DNA of 64,000 nucleotides from Microbacterium sp. C5A9 (GCF_022627955.1 NZ_JABXGD010000005.1:124001-188000); one strand, 5' to 3'. Counted from the stretch's first letter, positions 24,934-33,485 are shown. Made by a program: numbers and translations. Notes: generated from the sequence alone by a model not told the origin.

Positions 24934-24955
24934 CTGTATCGCGAACTCGATACAG
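24934..24955. promoter_or_regulatory. TetR operator 1, overlapping the tetR -10 element
   Basis: CTGTATCG (24934-24941) and CGATACAG (24948-24955) are perfect 8-base arms around CGAACT. The left arm overlaps the tetR -10 hexamer TACAGT on the complement, so binding would block the regulator's own transcription. The arms share GATACAG with the second element on the MFS side. Confidence 0.75.
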
Positions 24956-24962
24956 AACTGGC

Positions 24963-24993
24963 TTGACAACAAAACTGGTATTGATACAGTTTC
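24963..24993 (+). promoter_or_regulatory. MFS promoter with TetR operator 2
   Basis: TTGACA (24963-24968) and TACAGT (24985-24990) are spaced by 16 bases and form a strong sigma-70 type promoter. The expected start of transcription, six to seven bases after the -10, coincides with the GTG start codon at 24997, so the transcript is leaderless. AAACTG (24972-24977) and CAGTTT (24987-24992) are inverted arms covering the -10, and GATACAG repeats operator 1 sequence. Confidence 0.7.
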
Positions 24994-24996
24994 GGA

Positions 24997-26283
24997 GTGA
25001 CTTCACTAACGAACCCGCCCGCGCGCAGCGACAAGCGCGCCTGGGTCATGCTCATCGTGCTGACGATGCTCACCGTCATCGGCATGACCGTCGTCCTCCC
25101 CGTCCTGCCCTTCGTCGTGCTGCAGTACGTGTCGCACGAGGGCGATCTCGCGATCTGGGTCGGCATCCTCGAAGCGGTCAACGGACTCTGCGCCTTCCTC
25201 GTCGCCCCGTTCCTCGGACGTCTGTCGGATCGCTTCGGTCGGCGACCCGTCATCATCGCCGCCGCATTCGGCGCCGCGTTCGCCATGGCCCTCTTCGGCA
25301 TCGGCGGGGCGCTCTGGGTGCTCGTCCTCGCGCGCGTCATCCAGGGACTGACCGCGGGAGACATGCCCGCGCTCTTCGCGTATCTCGCCGACATCACCCC
25401 GCCCGAGAAGCGCGCTCAGAGGTTTGGCCTGCTCGGTGCGCTGTCGGGCATCGGCATGATGATCGGCCCGGCGATCGGCGGCCTCCTCGCCTCCGTGAGC
25501 CTGCAGCTCCCGGTCTTCCTCACCGCAGCCGTCGGGCTCACGATCGCGATCCTCAGCATCTTCCTGCTCCCCGAGAGCTTGAAGCCCGAGAACCGCATCG
25601 CACGCATCGCCGTGCGCGATCTGCAGCCGTTCGCCGTGTTCGCAGACGCCTTCCGCCGCACGGAGCTCCGGGGCCTGATGATCGGCTTCGGTCTGCTCGC
25701 GCTGCCGTTCGGCTTCTTCGTCAACAACTTCAGCGTTCTCGCGCTCGACTCGATCCAGTGGGGCCCCACGCAGATCGGTCTGCTCACCGCCGCCGTCGGC
25801 ATCATCGACATCGTCATCCAGGGGGTGCTGCTCGGCATCCTGCTGCCGCGTATCGGCGAGCGCGGCGTGATCGTGAGCGGCATCGTCGCGCAGATGATCG
25901 GCCTGATCGGCCTCGCGGTCGTGGCGTCGATCTTCGCCCAGCCGTGGGTGTTCATCGTCGGAGCCCTCATCCTCGCGGCAGGTCAGGGAGCGTCGACCGC
26001 GGCGATCGACGGAGCCATGTCGAACGCGGTCGGCGACGACGAGCAGGGGTGGCTGGGCGGAGCGACCCAGTCGCTCGCCGCGGCGATGAACACCGTCGCC
26101 CCGCTGATCGCGGGTGCGCTCTACGTCACCGTCAGCCACGCGGCCCCCTACTGGCTGGGCGCCGCGCTCATGGTCGTCGCCGCGATCGTCGTCGGTCGCG
26201 CGCACATCGCGAACACGGCGAAGCGCGGGCCCGGCGAGAGCGCAGCAGATGCTCAGCCCGCTCTCGCGCACGCCGACGGCTGA
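24997..26283 (+). CDS. MFS transporter, probable multidrug/tetracycline-type exporter
   Basis: A 428-residue major facilitator protein with about twelve membrane segments. The loop 2-3 motif A is FLGRLSDRFGRRPVIIAAAFG (about 67-87), and motif C-like glycines occur in GLLGALSGIGMMIGPAIGGLL, typical of drug:proton antiporters of the TetA-like group. GTG at 24997 is the start predicted from the leaderless promoter. Expression is probably held off by the divergent TetR protein until a drug or metabolite binds it. Confidence 0.93.
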   Translation: MTSLTNPPARSDKRAWVMLIVLTMLTVIGMTVVLPVLPFVVLQYVSHEGDLAIWVGILEAVNGLCAFLVAPFLGRLSDRFGRRPVIIAAAFGAAFAMALFGIGGALWVLVLARVIQGLTAGDMPALFAYLADITPPEKRAQRFGLLGALSGIGMMIGPAIGGLLASVSLQLPVFLTAAVGLTIAILSIFLLPESLKPENRIARIAVRDLQPFAVFADAFRRTELRGLMIGFGLLALPFGFFVNNFSVLALDSIQWGPTQIGLLTAAVGIIDIVIQGVLLGILLPRIGERGVIVSGIVAQMIGLIGLAVVASIFAQPWVFIVGALILAAGQGASTAAIDGAMSNAVGDDEQGWLGGATQSLAAAMNTVAPLIAGALYVTVSHAAPYWLGAALMVVAAIVVGRAHIANTAKRGPGESAADAQPALAHADG

Positions 26284-26343
26284 GCCCGAACGAGCGCGAG
26301 AGGTCTGAGAGCCGCCGAGCCCGGAGCGCGGGATGATGGATGC

Positions 26344-26784
26344 ATGCCCACGCCCCATCGTCCCGGTCTCCGGGTCTCGGCGGCTCTGACGATTCCCGAG
26401 TCCGAGCTGTCGTGGCGCTTCTCGCGTTCGTCGGGGCCGGGCGGGCAGGGCGTGAACACGGCCGATTCCCGCGTCGAGCTCGTGTGGGACGCCGCGCAGA
26501 GCGCCGTGCTCTCGCCGCATCAGCGCGAGAGGCTCCTCGATCGGCTCGACGGACGCCTCGTGAACGGGGTGCTGACCATCGCGGCATCCGAGCACCGTGC
26601 GCAGCTGCGCAATCGCGACGCCGCACGCGAGCGACTCGCGACCCTCGTCGCTGAGGCGCTGCGTCCGCCGGCGCCGCAGCGCCGGGCGACGAAGCCGAGC
26701 CGCGGTTCGAAGGAGCGGAGGCTGACCGCGAAGAAACGCCGCACCGACGTGAAGCAGATGCGCAAGCGACCGCGGGACGTCTGA
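26344..26784 (+). CDS. arfB: alternative ribosome-rescue factor, peptidyl-tRNA hydrolase ArfB
   Basis: A 146-residue release-factor-like protein. The catalytic GGQ lies in FSRSSGPGGQGVNTADSRVELVWD (about 27-50), and the basic C-terminal tail (KPSRGSKERRLTAKKRRTDVKQMRKRP) is the part that enters the empty mRNA channel of stalled ribosomes in ArfB/YaeJ/ICT1. It frees ribosomes stuck on mRNAs without a stop codon. The weak -10-like GATGAT six bases before the ATG suggests a leaderless message. It converges with the membrane protein gene that follows. Confidence 0.95.
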   Translation: MPTPHRPGLRVSAALTIPESELSWRFSRSSGPGGQGVNTADSRVELVWDAAQSAVLSPHQRERLLDRLDGRLVNGVLTIAASEHRAQLRNRDAARERLATLVAEALRPPAPQRRATKPSRGSKERRLTAKKRRTDVKQMRKRPRDV

Positions 26785-26822
26785 GGCGACGGATCCGGAC
26801 GGGGGAGCGGGACGGCGGGGAG

Positions 26823-28895
26823 TCAGTCCTTCGTGCCGCGCACCAGCTCGAGCCCCGCACCCGCGAACTGCCGGAGCGTCGCATCCGGCAGGAACGCCCG
26901 AGTCAACGCCGTGCCGATCGCGGCGAGGTCGCTCTCGTCGCGGAACAGCAGGTACATCGTCTCGTAGCGCGGGTGGAACTTCTGCTTGAAGCGGTGCAGC
27001 GAGCCGAAGCCGTAGACCGGCTCGAGGGCGTCGGCCAGACGGTCGCTGAGGGCCGCGATCATCCCGGCGTCCGGCGGATAGTCGTGAGCGAGTGGAGCGC
27101 CCGAGAGCGACATGATCTCGGCTCCCTCCTCCGAGAACTGCTTCGCCGACGATCCGATCAGATACTCCATCACCGGGGCGAAGCCCCCGTCGCGCCGCCG
27201 CATCAGGTCGAGGGTCCACCCGCGGATGCCGTCGCCGGCGCCGTAGACGGGCAGCCACGACAGGAAGCCGTCGACGTCGCCGTTCGGCGCGAGGGCCAGG
27301 GCGAGCCGCACCTCGGGGTCCTCCGCCTCCTCGAGCGTGCCGAGCGTGAACCGCATCTCCGGCAGATCCTTGTCTCCGACCCAGGCCTCCGAGATCGCGC
27401 GCAGCTGCTGCCGCACGCCCCACGGCTCATCGGCCAGCCGGGTCATCCGGAACGTCATGTCCTCCCGACCGGCTCTGTTGAGCGAGCTGCGCACCGAGTT
27501 CCACCGCTTGCCCGTGAACTCGAGGCCGGGCAGATCGACGATGGTGTCGTCGGCGACGACGATGCTCCGCCACCCCGCGGGCACGGCATCCCGCGTCGCA
27601 TCGTCGGCGCTGAAGAAGCACGGCACGAGTCCTGCCAGCTCGGCGGTGCGGATGAAGTCGGCGACCCCCTCCGCGCGAGCATCCGGCGGCCCGATCGGGT
27701 CTGCGAGCGCCAGCGCGACTCCGGCACGTCGCTGGTAGGCGACGATGCCGCCGGCGGTGCGCGCGTAGCTGTTGCCCTCCCACGTCGTCATCCACGACAG
27801 CGTGCCGCCGCCGTGGGCGCGCAGCGCGGTCTTCACGTCGTCGACCGTGGGGGCGGGCTGGGAGCCGAGAAGCGACTTCCTCTTCGCACGGAACGCCCGG
27901 CGCACCGCGATCAGGTAGACGAGCAGGATCACCCAGAGGAAGCCGTTGGCGAGGGCGAGCTCGGTCTCGCCGTCCCACCGCAGGTCGATCTGGGCCTGGG
28001 AGAACACGGTGATGAGCGTCAGCACGAGTGCCGCGATGAGGATGTTGAAGAGGCCGAGCAGCAGGACGAGCACCCACGCCCATCGACGGCCGCGCAGGAG
28101 GCCGTTCATGAGCACGACGATGACGACGATGTCGAGCGCCAGATCGATGAATCCGCCGGACGCGGGTTCGGTGGGCCCGAACGGCCCGTCCGTGGCCACG
28201 AAGGTCGTGATGATCTCGACAGCTCCCAGCACGAGCAGCGCGATGACCGCGATGAGGCGCTGCTCTCGCACGGTCGTCCGCTGCACGCGCAGGCTGCGGT
28301 CGGCGAACAGGATCAGCAGTACCGCGAGCAGATGCTCGAGGTCGGCGAGCGCGCCCCAGAACAGCATCGCCACGAAGACGAACGCGAGCAGCACCAGCCA
28401 GCCGCGCACGCGCCAGGGCGGACGGAACAGGCCCACGGCGGCCGCGATGCACGCCATCGTGCCGCCGGATGCGCCGACGTCGAGCGCCTGAGCCTGCGCC
28501 TCGGCCCACGCCCACGGCAGCTGCGAGGCGACGGCGAGCACGAGCGCGGTGGCGAACATGGCGAACAGCTGGCCGATCCAGTAGTACGCGAGCGCGACAC
28601 GGCTTCCGCGGCGGAACTCGAGGTACGCCATGCCCCAGAACCCCGAGATCGTGAAGAGATACACCCAGGGGGCGTTCACGAAGAACGTGCCGGTGACCGG
28701 CGTCCACCACTTGCCGTCGAGGAAGTTCGGCAGCCCGTAGGCGACGGTCTCGAACAGCGGGGTGTCTTCGAACGGACGCCAGAGGCCCTGCCACACCACG
28801 CCGACGATCAGGATGAGCAGCACCATGGTCAGCGTCGCCGGGATTCTCCGCACGACGGCGAGAACGGGATGCGCGGGGGTTCGCGTCTCGGTCAT
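26823..28895 (-). CDS. rhomboid-like membrane domain fused to a DUF2156 (MprF-type) domain
   Basis: A 690-residue membrane protein. Residues about 20-200 form a rhomboid-like six-helix unit with GASG (141-144) and a histidine (about 188), the positions of the rhomboid Ser-His dyad. Further membrane helices run to about 335. The C-terminal 340 residues are a DUF2156/MprF catalytic domain (HGGGTLSWMTTWEGNSYART, YQRRAGVALALADPIGPPD, GREDMTFRM, MEYLIGSSAKQF), which in relatives transfers lysine or alanine from tRNA to phosphatidylglycerol. TACGCT (28902-28907, complement) is six bases before the ATG, suggesting a leaderless message. Confidence 0.85.
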   Translation of the reverse strand: MTETRTPAHPVLAVVRRIPATLTMVLLILIVGVVWQGLWRPFEDTPLFETVAYGLPNFLDGKWWTPVTGTFFVNAPWVYLFTISGFWGMAYLEFRRGSRVALAYYWIGQLFAMFATALVLAVASQLPWAWAEAQAQALDVGASGGTMACIAAAVGLFRPPWRVRGWLVLLAFVFVAMLFWGALADLEHLLAVLLILFADRSLRVQRTTVREQRLIAVIALLVLGAVEIITTFVATDGPFGPTEPASGGFIDLALDIVVIVVLMNGLLRGRRWAWVLVLLLGLFNILIAALVLTLITVFSQAQIDLRWDGETELALANGFLWVILLVYLIAVRRAFRAKRKSLLGSQPAPTVDDVKTALRAHGGGTLSWMTTWEGNSYARTAGGIVAYQRRAGVALALADPIGPPDARAEGVADFIRTAELAGLVPCFFSADDATRDAVPAGWRSIVVADDTIVDLPGLEFTGKRWNSVRSSLNRAGREDMTFRMTRLADEPWGVRQQLRAISEAWVGDKDLPEMRFTLGTLEEAEDPEVRLALALAPNGDVDGFLSWLPVYGAGDGIRGWTLDLMRRRDGGFAPVMEYLIGSSAKQFSEEGAEIMSLSGAPLAHDYPPDAGMIAALSDRLADALEPVYGFGSLHRFKQKFHPRYETMYLLFRDESDLAAIGTALTRAFLPDATLRQFAGAGLELVRGTKD

Positions 28896-29033
28896 GCGCT
28901 CAGCGTAGCGAGGACCCCGTGCCCTGAGGAGTGCGACGTCGGAGACGGTGCGCGATCGTGTGCGTCGGTGCGCGCGGGATGCGATTCCGGCCGATCGGTA
29001 CCGCTGCGACGCGAGAGCGCTTTGAATGGACTC

Positions 29034-30107
29034 ATGCGCCTCGACTCCGGATCCCGCCCCACCGCCTCGCTGCGACGTGCGGCGGTCGCGCTCGCCGCAG
29101 CATCCGCGTCGGCACTCCTGCTGGTCTCCTGCTCCGGCGAGCCGACCTCGACGTCGGTGCCCGCCGTCGAGTCCTTCGTCGAAGGCCTCGACGCACCCTG
29201 GTCGATCGCCTTCCACGACGACATCGCGCTGGTCAGCGAGCGCGACAGCGCGCGGGTGCTCGAGATCGCCGACGACGGCACGACCCGCGAGGTCGACGTG
29301 ATCGACGGCGTCGCACCCGGTGGCGAGGGCGGCCTGCTCGGGCTCGCGGTGCACGACGGCCAGCTGTATACGTACCTCACCGGGCAGGATGAGAATCGGG
29401 TCGAGAGGCGTGAGATCGCCGGAGAGAAGGGTGATCTGTCGCTCGGCGAGCCGACGACAGTGATCGACGGCATCCCGGCCGCGGGTAACCACAACGGCGG
29501 ACGCATCGCCTTCGGACCCGACGGGATGCTCTACGTGACGACCGGCGACGCGGGCGACCGCGACAGCGCGCAGGACGTCGACGCCCTCTCGGGCAAGATC
29601 CTGCGGCTCACACCCGACGGTGCGGTACCGACGGACAACCCCTTCGAGGGGTCACCCGTCTACAGCTACGGGCACCGCAATCCGCAGGGCATCGCCTGGG
29701 ACGCCGACGGCGCGATGTACGCGAGCGAGTTCGGTCAGGACACCTGGGACGAGCTCAACGTGATCGAGGCCGGTGGCAACTACGGCTGGCCCGAGGTCGA
29801 GGGGATCGCCGACGCCGACGACTTCATCGACCCCGTGCAGCAGTGGTCGCCGGGCGACGCGAGCCCGAGCGGCATCGCGGTCGACGGCTCCGACATCCTG
29901 ATCGCGAACCTGCGTGGCGAGCGCCTGCGCGTCGTCCCGCTCGACGACCTGACCGAGAGCACGGAGCAGTGGGTCGGCGAGCACGGTCGCCTGCGCGACA
30001 TCGCGATCGGGCCCGGGGGCACGTTCTGGGTCCTCACGAACAACACCGACGGGCGGGGGAGCCCCTCCGAGGGCGACGACCGCATCCTCCGCCTCGGCCG
30101 CGACTGA
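29034..30107 (+). CDS. PQQ-dependent sugar dehydrogenase-like lipoprotein
   Basis: A 357-residue protein of the glucose/sorbosone dehydrogenase family. A signal sequence ends in LLLVSCSG, a lipobox, so it is tethered outside the cell. The six-bladed propeller shows the family motifs LDAPWSIAF, GGEGGLLGLAV, GNHNGGRIAFGPDGMLYVTTGDAGD and YGHRNPQGIAWD. Relatives oxidise sugars using pyrroloquinoline quinone; whether this host makes PQQ is not visible. The ATG at 29034 is chosen from the signal peptide; the frame is open far upstream as an antisense shadow of the previous gene. Confidence 0.88.
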   Translation: MRLDSGSRPTASLRRAAVALAAASASALLLVSCSGEPTSTSVPAVESFVEGLDAPWSIAFHDDIALVSERDSARVLEIADDGTTREVDVIDGVAPGGEGGLLGLAVHDGQLYTYLTGQDENRVERREIAGEKGDLSLGEPTTVIDGIPAAGNHNGGRIAFGPDGMLYVTTGDAGDRDSAQDVDALSGKILRLTPDGAVPTDNPFEGSPVYSYGHRNPQGIAWDADGAMYASEFGQDTWDELNVIEAGGNYGWPEVEGIADADDFIDPVQQWSPGDASPSGIAVDGSDILIANLRGERLRVVPLDDLTESTEQWVGEHGRLRDIAIGPGGTFWVLTNNTDGRGSPSEGDDRILRLGRD

Positions 30108-30129
30108 TCCGGAGCCGAGCCGCCAGGGC

Positions 30130-30783
30130 TCAGCCGTTCACCGCCCTCTCGATCGCGGCTTCCAGATCGCCCCAGGCCTCGAGCACCACGGGCTCGCCGT
30201 CGATGAAGAAGCTCGGGGTGCTGCTCACGCCGAGCCTCTCGCCGTCGGTCTTGTCGGCCTGCACGCGCTCGAGCGTGGCCGGGTCGGCGACGGCCGCGTC
30301 GAAGGCCGCCATGTCGAGCCCCAGCTCTTCGGCGAAGCCCCGGAAGACCTCGGGTGTCTCCTCGGACCGCTCGCCCCACTGCGACTGCGTCTCGAACAGG
30401 CGGTGGTACATGTCCTCGAACCGGTCCTGCCGGGCTGCGGCCTCGGCGGCGAGTGCGGCCTGCGTCGAGTTGATGTGGCCGGGCAGCGGGAAGTACCGCA
30501 CGACGTAGGTGATGTCGCCGGAGTACTGCTCCCGCAGGTCCTCGACGAGGGGATAGAACGCGCCGCACGCCTCGCACTCGAAGTCGAGGAACTCGACCAC
30601 GGTCACGGCGTCGGCTCCGCCCTCGTCGAGCACGTGCGAGTCGGTGCGGACGGTCTGCAGCTTCTCGCCCTCGGGCGGAGCGGTCTCGGTCGCACCCTGC
30701 GACATGGCGTACAGGATGCCGACGATCGCGAGGGCGAGAGCGGCGGCGATGGCGATCAGGGTCGCTTTCACGGGGGTCTTCAT
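30130..30783 (-). CDS. membrane-anchored DsbA-like thiol oxidoreductase
   Basis: A 217-residue protein with one N-terminal membrane anchor (about 6-28) and an extracellular thioredoxin-fold domain of the DsbA/BdbD type. The active site is CEAC in EFLDFECEACGAFYPL (about 70-84), and the cis-Pro loop is in VSSTPSFFIDGEPV. It probably forms or isomerises disulfides in exported proteins. GGAGAA precedes the ATG at 30783; a TTG at 30795 also reads in frame. It lies downstream of a small His/Cys-containing membrane protein on the same strand. Confidence 0.92.
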   Translation of the reverse strand: MKTPVKATLIAIAAALALAIVGILYAMSQGATETAPPEGEKLQTVRTDSHVLDEGGADAVTVVEFLDFECEACGAFYPLVEDLREQYSGDITYVVRYFPLPGHINSTQAALAAEAAARQDRFEDMYHRLFETQSQWGERSEETPEVFRGFAEELGLDMAAFDAAVADPATLERVQADKTDGERLGVSSTPSFFIDGEPVVLEAWGDLEAAIERAVNG

Positions 30784-30910
30784 GGGGTTCTCCAACGGTG
30801 TGAGTCAGGCAGAAACGAGCGCGCCGCGGGTCATGGCGGGGCGCTCAGGGGTGCTGAAGGGTGAGGTGTGCGGCGGCGACCGGGGTCGTCGCGGCACGCC
30901 CGTGCCTGAG

Positions 30911-31330
30911 TCAGGTGCGAGAGAGCGAGAGCTGTGCGAGCGTGAGTGCGGGGACGCGGCGGCGCGGGCCGGCGCGGGGCGGAGCGGATGCCGCCCACCG
31001 CTGGCGGGTCATCAGGAGGCGGGTCCCGCGGCCGAAGCGCAGAAGCAGCAGCAGTACCAGCAGCATGCCGCAGAGGGCACCGACCACGGCGATGCCCGAG
31101 TCCGGCGACATCGCGTGCACGACGGCGGCGTCGCCCTCATGATGGTCGCCGCCGCTCGTCGCCGAGACACCGGGCGCCAGACAGAGGGTCGCGTGCACGT
31201 CTCCGGGGCCGTGCGAGGTCGACCATGCGCCGACGACGAGCAGCAGGGCGAGGCCGAGTGCGAGGACGACTCGCAGCAGGAGCGTCTGCTCGGCCCGGCC
31301 GTCTCGGGCGTGCGACGACGGAGCAGGCAT
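30911..31330 (-). CDS. small membrane protein, DUF6153-like
   Basis: A 139-residue protein with hydrophobic segments at about 19-38 and 80-97. Between them is an extracellular loop with several histidines and acidic residues (HGPGDVHATLCLAPG, GGDHHEGDAAVVHAMSPD), which could bind a metal. The pattern is like the actinobacterial DUF6153 family of unknown function; the match is by eye only. TAGACT lies nine bases before the ATG. It precedes the DsbA-like gene on the same strand by 127 bases with no obvious element between. Confidence 0.65.
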   Translation of the reverse strand: MPAPSSHARDGRAEQTLLLRVVLALGLALLLVVGAWSTSHGPGDVHATLCLAPGVSATSGGDHHEGDAAVVHAMSPDSGIAVVGALCGMLLVLLLLLRFGRGTRLLMTRQRWAASAPPRAGPRRRVPALTLAQLSLSRT

Positions 31331-31396
31331 GGTCCGCGCAGTCTAACAATCCGGCCTCGCCGAGCCGCGGCTCCGTGACCCGCCTACACTGGAGGT

Positions 31397-31750
31397 GTGG
31401 CGAGACTGTTGATCGTGGGCGGCTTCCTGGCCGCCATCTTCTGGGTGTACAGCATCGTCGACTGCGCCGTGCAGCCGTCGACGCGGCACCGAGGCGTGCG
31501 CAAGGCCGTCTGGGTCGCGATCGTCGTCCTCATCCCGGTCATCGGCGGCATCCTCTGGTTCGTCATCGGTCGCCGCCGCGCGAACGACCCCGGCGACGCC
31601 ATCCGCATCGTGGGTCCCGACGACGACCCGAAGTTCCTGCGCACGATCAGCAAGAGCGAGCAGGATGCCCGCATCCGCCGTCTCGAGGAGGAGCTCGCGC
31701 GCCTCGAGGACGAGACCGACGACGGCCCCGCGCCGGAACCGCGTCCGTGA
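31397..31750 (+). CDS. PLDc_N domain membrane protein
   Basis: A 117-residue protein with two membrane segments (about 4-22 and 40-58) separated by a short loop, matching the phospholipase D nuclease N-terminal (PLDc_N) domain found as a stand-alone membrane protein in actinobacteria. The C-terminal part is charged and probably helical. TACACT (31385-31390) is six bases before the GTG start; the intervening GGAGGT would also serve as a Shine-Dalgarno only if transcription began earlier. Its stop overlaps the menD start (GTGA), so the two are coupled. Confidence 0.85.
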   Translation: MARLLIVGGFLAAIFWVYSIVDCAVQPSTRHRGVRKAVWVAIVVLIPVIGGILWFVIGRRRANDPGDAIRIVGPDDDPKFLRTISKSEQDARIRRLEEELARLEDETDDGPAPEPRP

Positions 31751-33411
31751 CGGCATCACCCGCGAGCGATGCCGCGGCATCGCTGATCGCCGACCTCGTC
31801 GCGCACGGCGTCCGTGATCTCGTGCTCTCGCCCGGATCGCGATCCCAGTCGCTCGCCCTCGCCGCGGTGCACGCTGCGACCGGAGGCCATCTGCGCGTGC
31901 ACGTGCGCATCGACGAGCGCGTCGCCGGCTTCACGGCTCTCGGCCTCGCGCGTGAGAGCGGAGTCCCCGCGGCAGTGCTCTGCACGTCGGGAACGGCCGC
32001 CGCGAACCTGCTGCCCGCCGCCATGGAGGCCTTCCACTCCGGCGTGCCGATGCTGCTGCTCACGGCAGATCGTCCACCGGAGCTGCGCGGGGTCGGCGCC
32101 AACCAGGCCACCACCCAGCCGGGCATGTTCTCACCGTGGGCGCGCGAGCAGATCGATGCCCCGGTGCCGGGCGACGGCGACTGGTCGGGTCTCGCCGCCC
32201 GTGCGGTCGAGATCGCGATGGGGGCGGATGCTCCGCACGGCCATCCGGGCGTCGCCGGACCCGTGCACCTGAACCTCCCCTCGCGCGAGCCCCTGTCGGG
32301 ACGGATCCCCGCGATCGAGGTCGCGCCAGGTGAGCCGCCGCGCCCCGTGCTCGCGGCGCCGCTGGTGCTCGACCGGGGCCCGCGCACCGTCGTGATCGCC
32401 GGTGCCGATGCCGGAGCGGACGCCGAGGAGATCGCGCACGCCGGATCCTGGCCGCTCATCGCCGAGATCGTCAGCGGCGCCCGGTTCGGTCGTCAGATCG
32501 TGCACGGCTACCGCGCCCTGCTCAGCGACGACGATCTCGGAGGGCGCATCCAGCGGGCGGTCGTGCTCGGTCATCCGACCCTCAGCCGCGAGGTCACCCG
32601 CCTGCTGTCGCGCCCCGATGTCGATGTGATCGCCGTGCGTCGCGGCGGCGAAGACCTCGACCTCAACGGCCGCACCACGGCGGTGGCCGCCGTCTCCGTC
32701 GCCGCAGGCCCCGCGGACCGCGACTGGCTCGGCGCGTGGCTCACGGCATCCGCTGCCCGCGCCGTCGACCTCAGTGAGCGTGCGCCGGATCCGGAGGGGC
32801 TCGCGTCGACCGACTTCACCGCGCGCCGCGATGCCGTGAAGGCCGAGCTCGCGGCCGTGCGCCGTCCCCTCGATCGCGAACTCCTGGCCGATGCCGTGTG
32901 GCGGGCGACCTGGCCCCATGACCGGCTCGTGTTCGGGTCGTCGCGACTGGTGCGCGTGGCCGACGGCGTGCTCGGCGGCAAGAAGGTGCCCGTGCACGCG
33001 AACCGCGGACTCGCGGGCATCGACGGCACGATCGCCACGGCGACCGGCGTCGCGCTCGCCAGCCAGGCGGGGGGAGCGCCGGGCGTGACGCGGGTGCTGC
33101 TCGGCGACCTCGCGTTCCTACACGACGTCGGTGCGCTGCTGCTGCCGCCCGACGAGGACGAGCCGCGTCTGCAGGTGATCGTCGGCAACGACGGCGGCGG
33201 CACGATCTTCGACGGCCTCGAGGTCGCCTCGACCGCGCCCCGCTCCGACCTCGACCGTGCGTTCTACACCCCGCACACGGTGCGGCTCGAACAGCTCGCC
33301 CTCGCCTACGGGTGGGAGTATCAGCGGATCACGACGCGCACCGCGCTCGATCAGGCGCTCACCACCCCGGCCGGCGGACGGCAGCTGATCGAGGTTCCGC
33401 TCCCGCGCTGA
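31747..33411 (+). CDS. menD: 2-succinyl-5-enolpyruvyl-6-hydroxy-3-cyclohexene-1-carboxylate synthase
   Basis: A 554-residue thiamine-diphosphate enzyme of menaquinone synthesis that joins isochorismate and 2-oxoglutarate. MenD motifs include LVAHGVRDLVLSPGSRSQSLALA, HVRIDERVAGFTALGLARESG with the catalytic Glu, LTADRPPELRGVGANQATTQPGMF, and the cofactor-binding GDLAFLHDVG with IVGNDGGGTIF near the C-terminus. GTG at 31747 overlaps the PLDc_N stop. The gene supplies MenA through later steps, and menF, encoding the preceding enzyme, lies 900 bases downstream on the other strand. Confidence 0.97.
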   Translation: MTASPASDAAASLIADLVAHGVRDLVLSPGSRSQSLALAAVHAATGGHLRVHVRIDERVAGFTALGLARESGVPAAVLCTSGTAAANLLPAAMEAFHSGVPMLLLTADRPPELRGVGANQATTQPGMFSPWAREQIDAPVPGDGDWSGLAARAVEIAMGADAPHGHPGVAGPVHLNLPSREPLSGRIPAIEVAPGEPPRPVLAAPLVLDRGPRTVVIAGADAGADAEEIAHAGSWPLIAEIVSGARFGRQIVHGYRALLSDDDLGGRIQRAVVLGHPTLSREVTRLLSRPDVDVIAVRRGGEDLDLNGRTTAVAAVSVAAGPADRDWLGAWLTASAARAVDLSERAPDPEGLASTDFTARRDAVKAELAAVRRPLDRELLADAVWRATWPHDRLVFGSSRLVRVADGVLGGKKVPVHANRGLAGIDGTIATATGVALASQAGGAPGVTRVLLGDLAFLHDVGALLLPPDEDEPRLQVIVGNDGGGTIFDGLEVASTAPRSDLDRAFYTPHTVRLEQLALAYGWEYQRITTRTALDQALTTPAGGRQLIEVPLPR

Positions 33412-33420
33412 TCCGACCTC

Positions 33421-33479
33421 GATGTCGTGGCCCGACGTTGCGGTCGGACGTTGTGGTCGGCGGCTCGCACCGGCAGGAT
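33421..33479 (+). promoter_or_regulatory. ppk2 promoter preceded by 13-base direct repeats
   Basis: TTGTGG (33451-33456) and CAGGAT (33474-33479) are spaced by 17 bases and lie six bases before the ATG, giving a leaderless-type promoter. Two tandem units GACGTTGYGGTCG (33434-33446 and 33447-33459) and a weaker third (from 33421, 8 of 13 matches) overlap the -35 box, resembling a direct-repeat site for a response regulator. Confidence 0.5.
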
Positions 33480-33485
33480 GAACGG

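Noticed and set aside
25006..27423. 805-codon minus-strand frame across the MFS and arfB genes
   Set aside because: It overlaps three real genes with clear families, and the translation shows no domain.
30946..31746. Upstream extension of the menD frame
   Set aside because: It crosses an opposite-strand gene and PLDc_N in another frame; MenD homology starts at the GTG at 31747.
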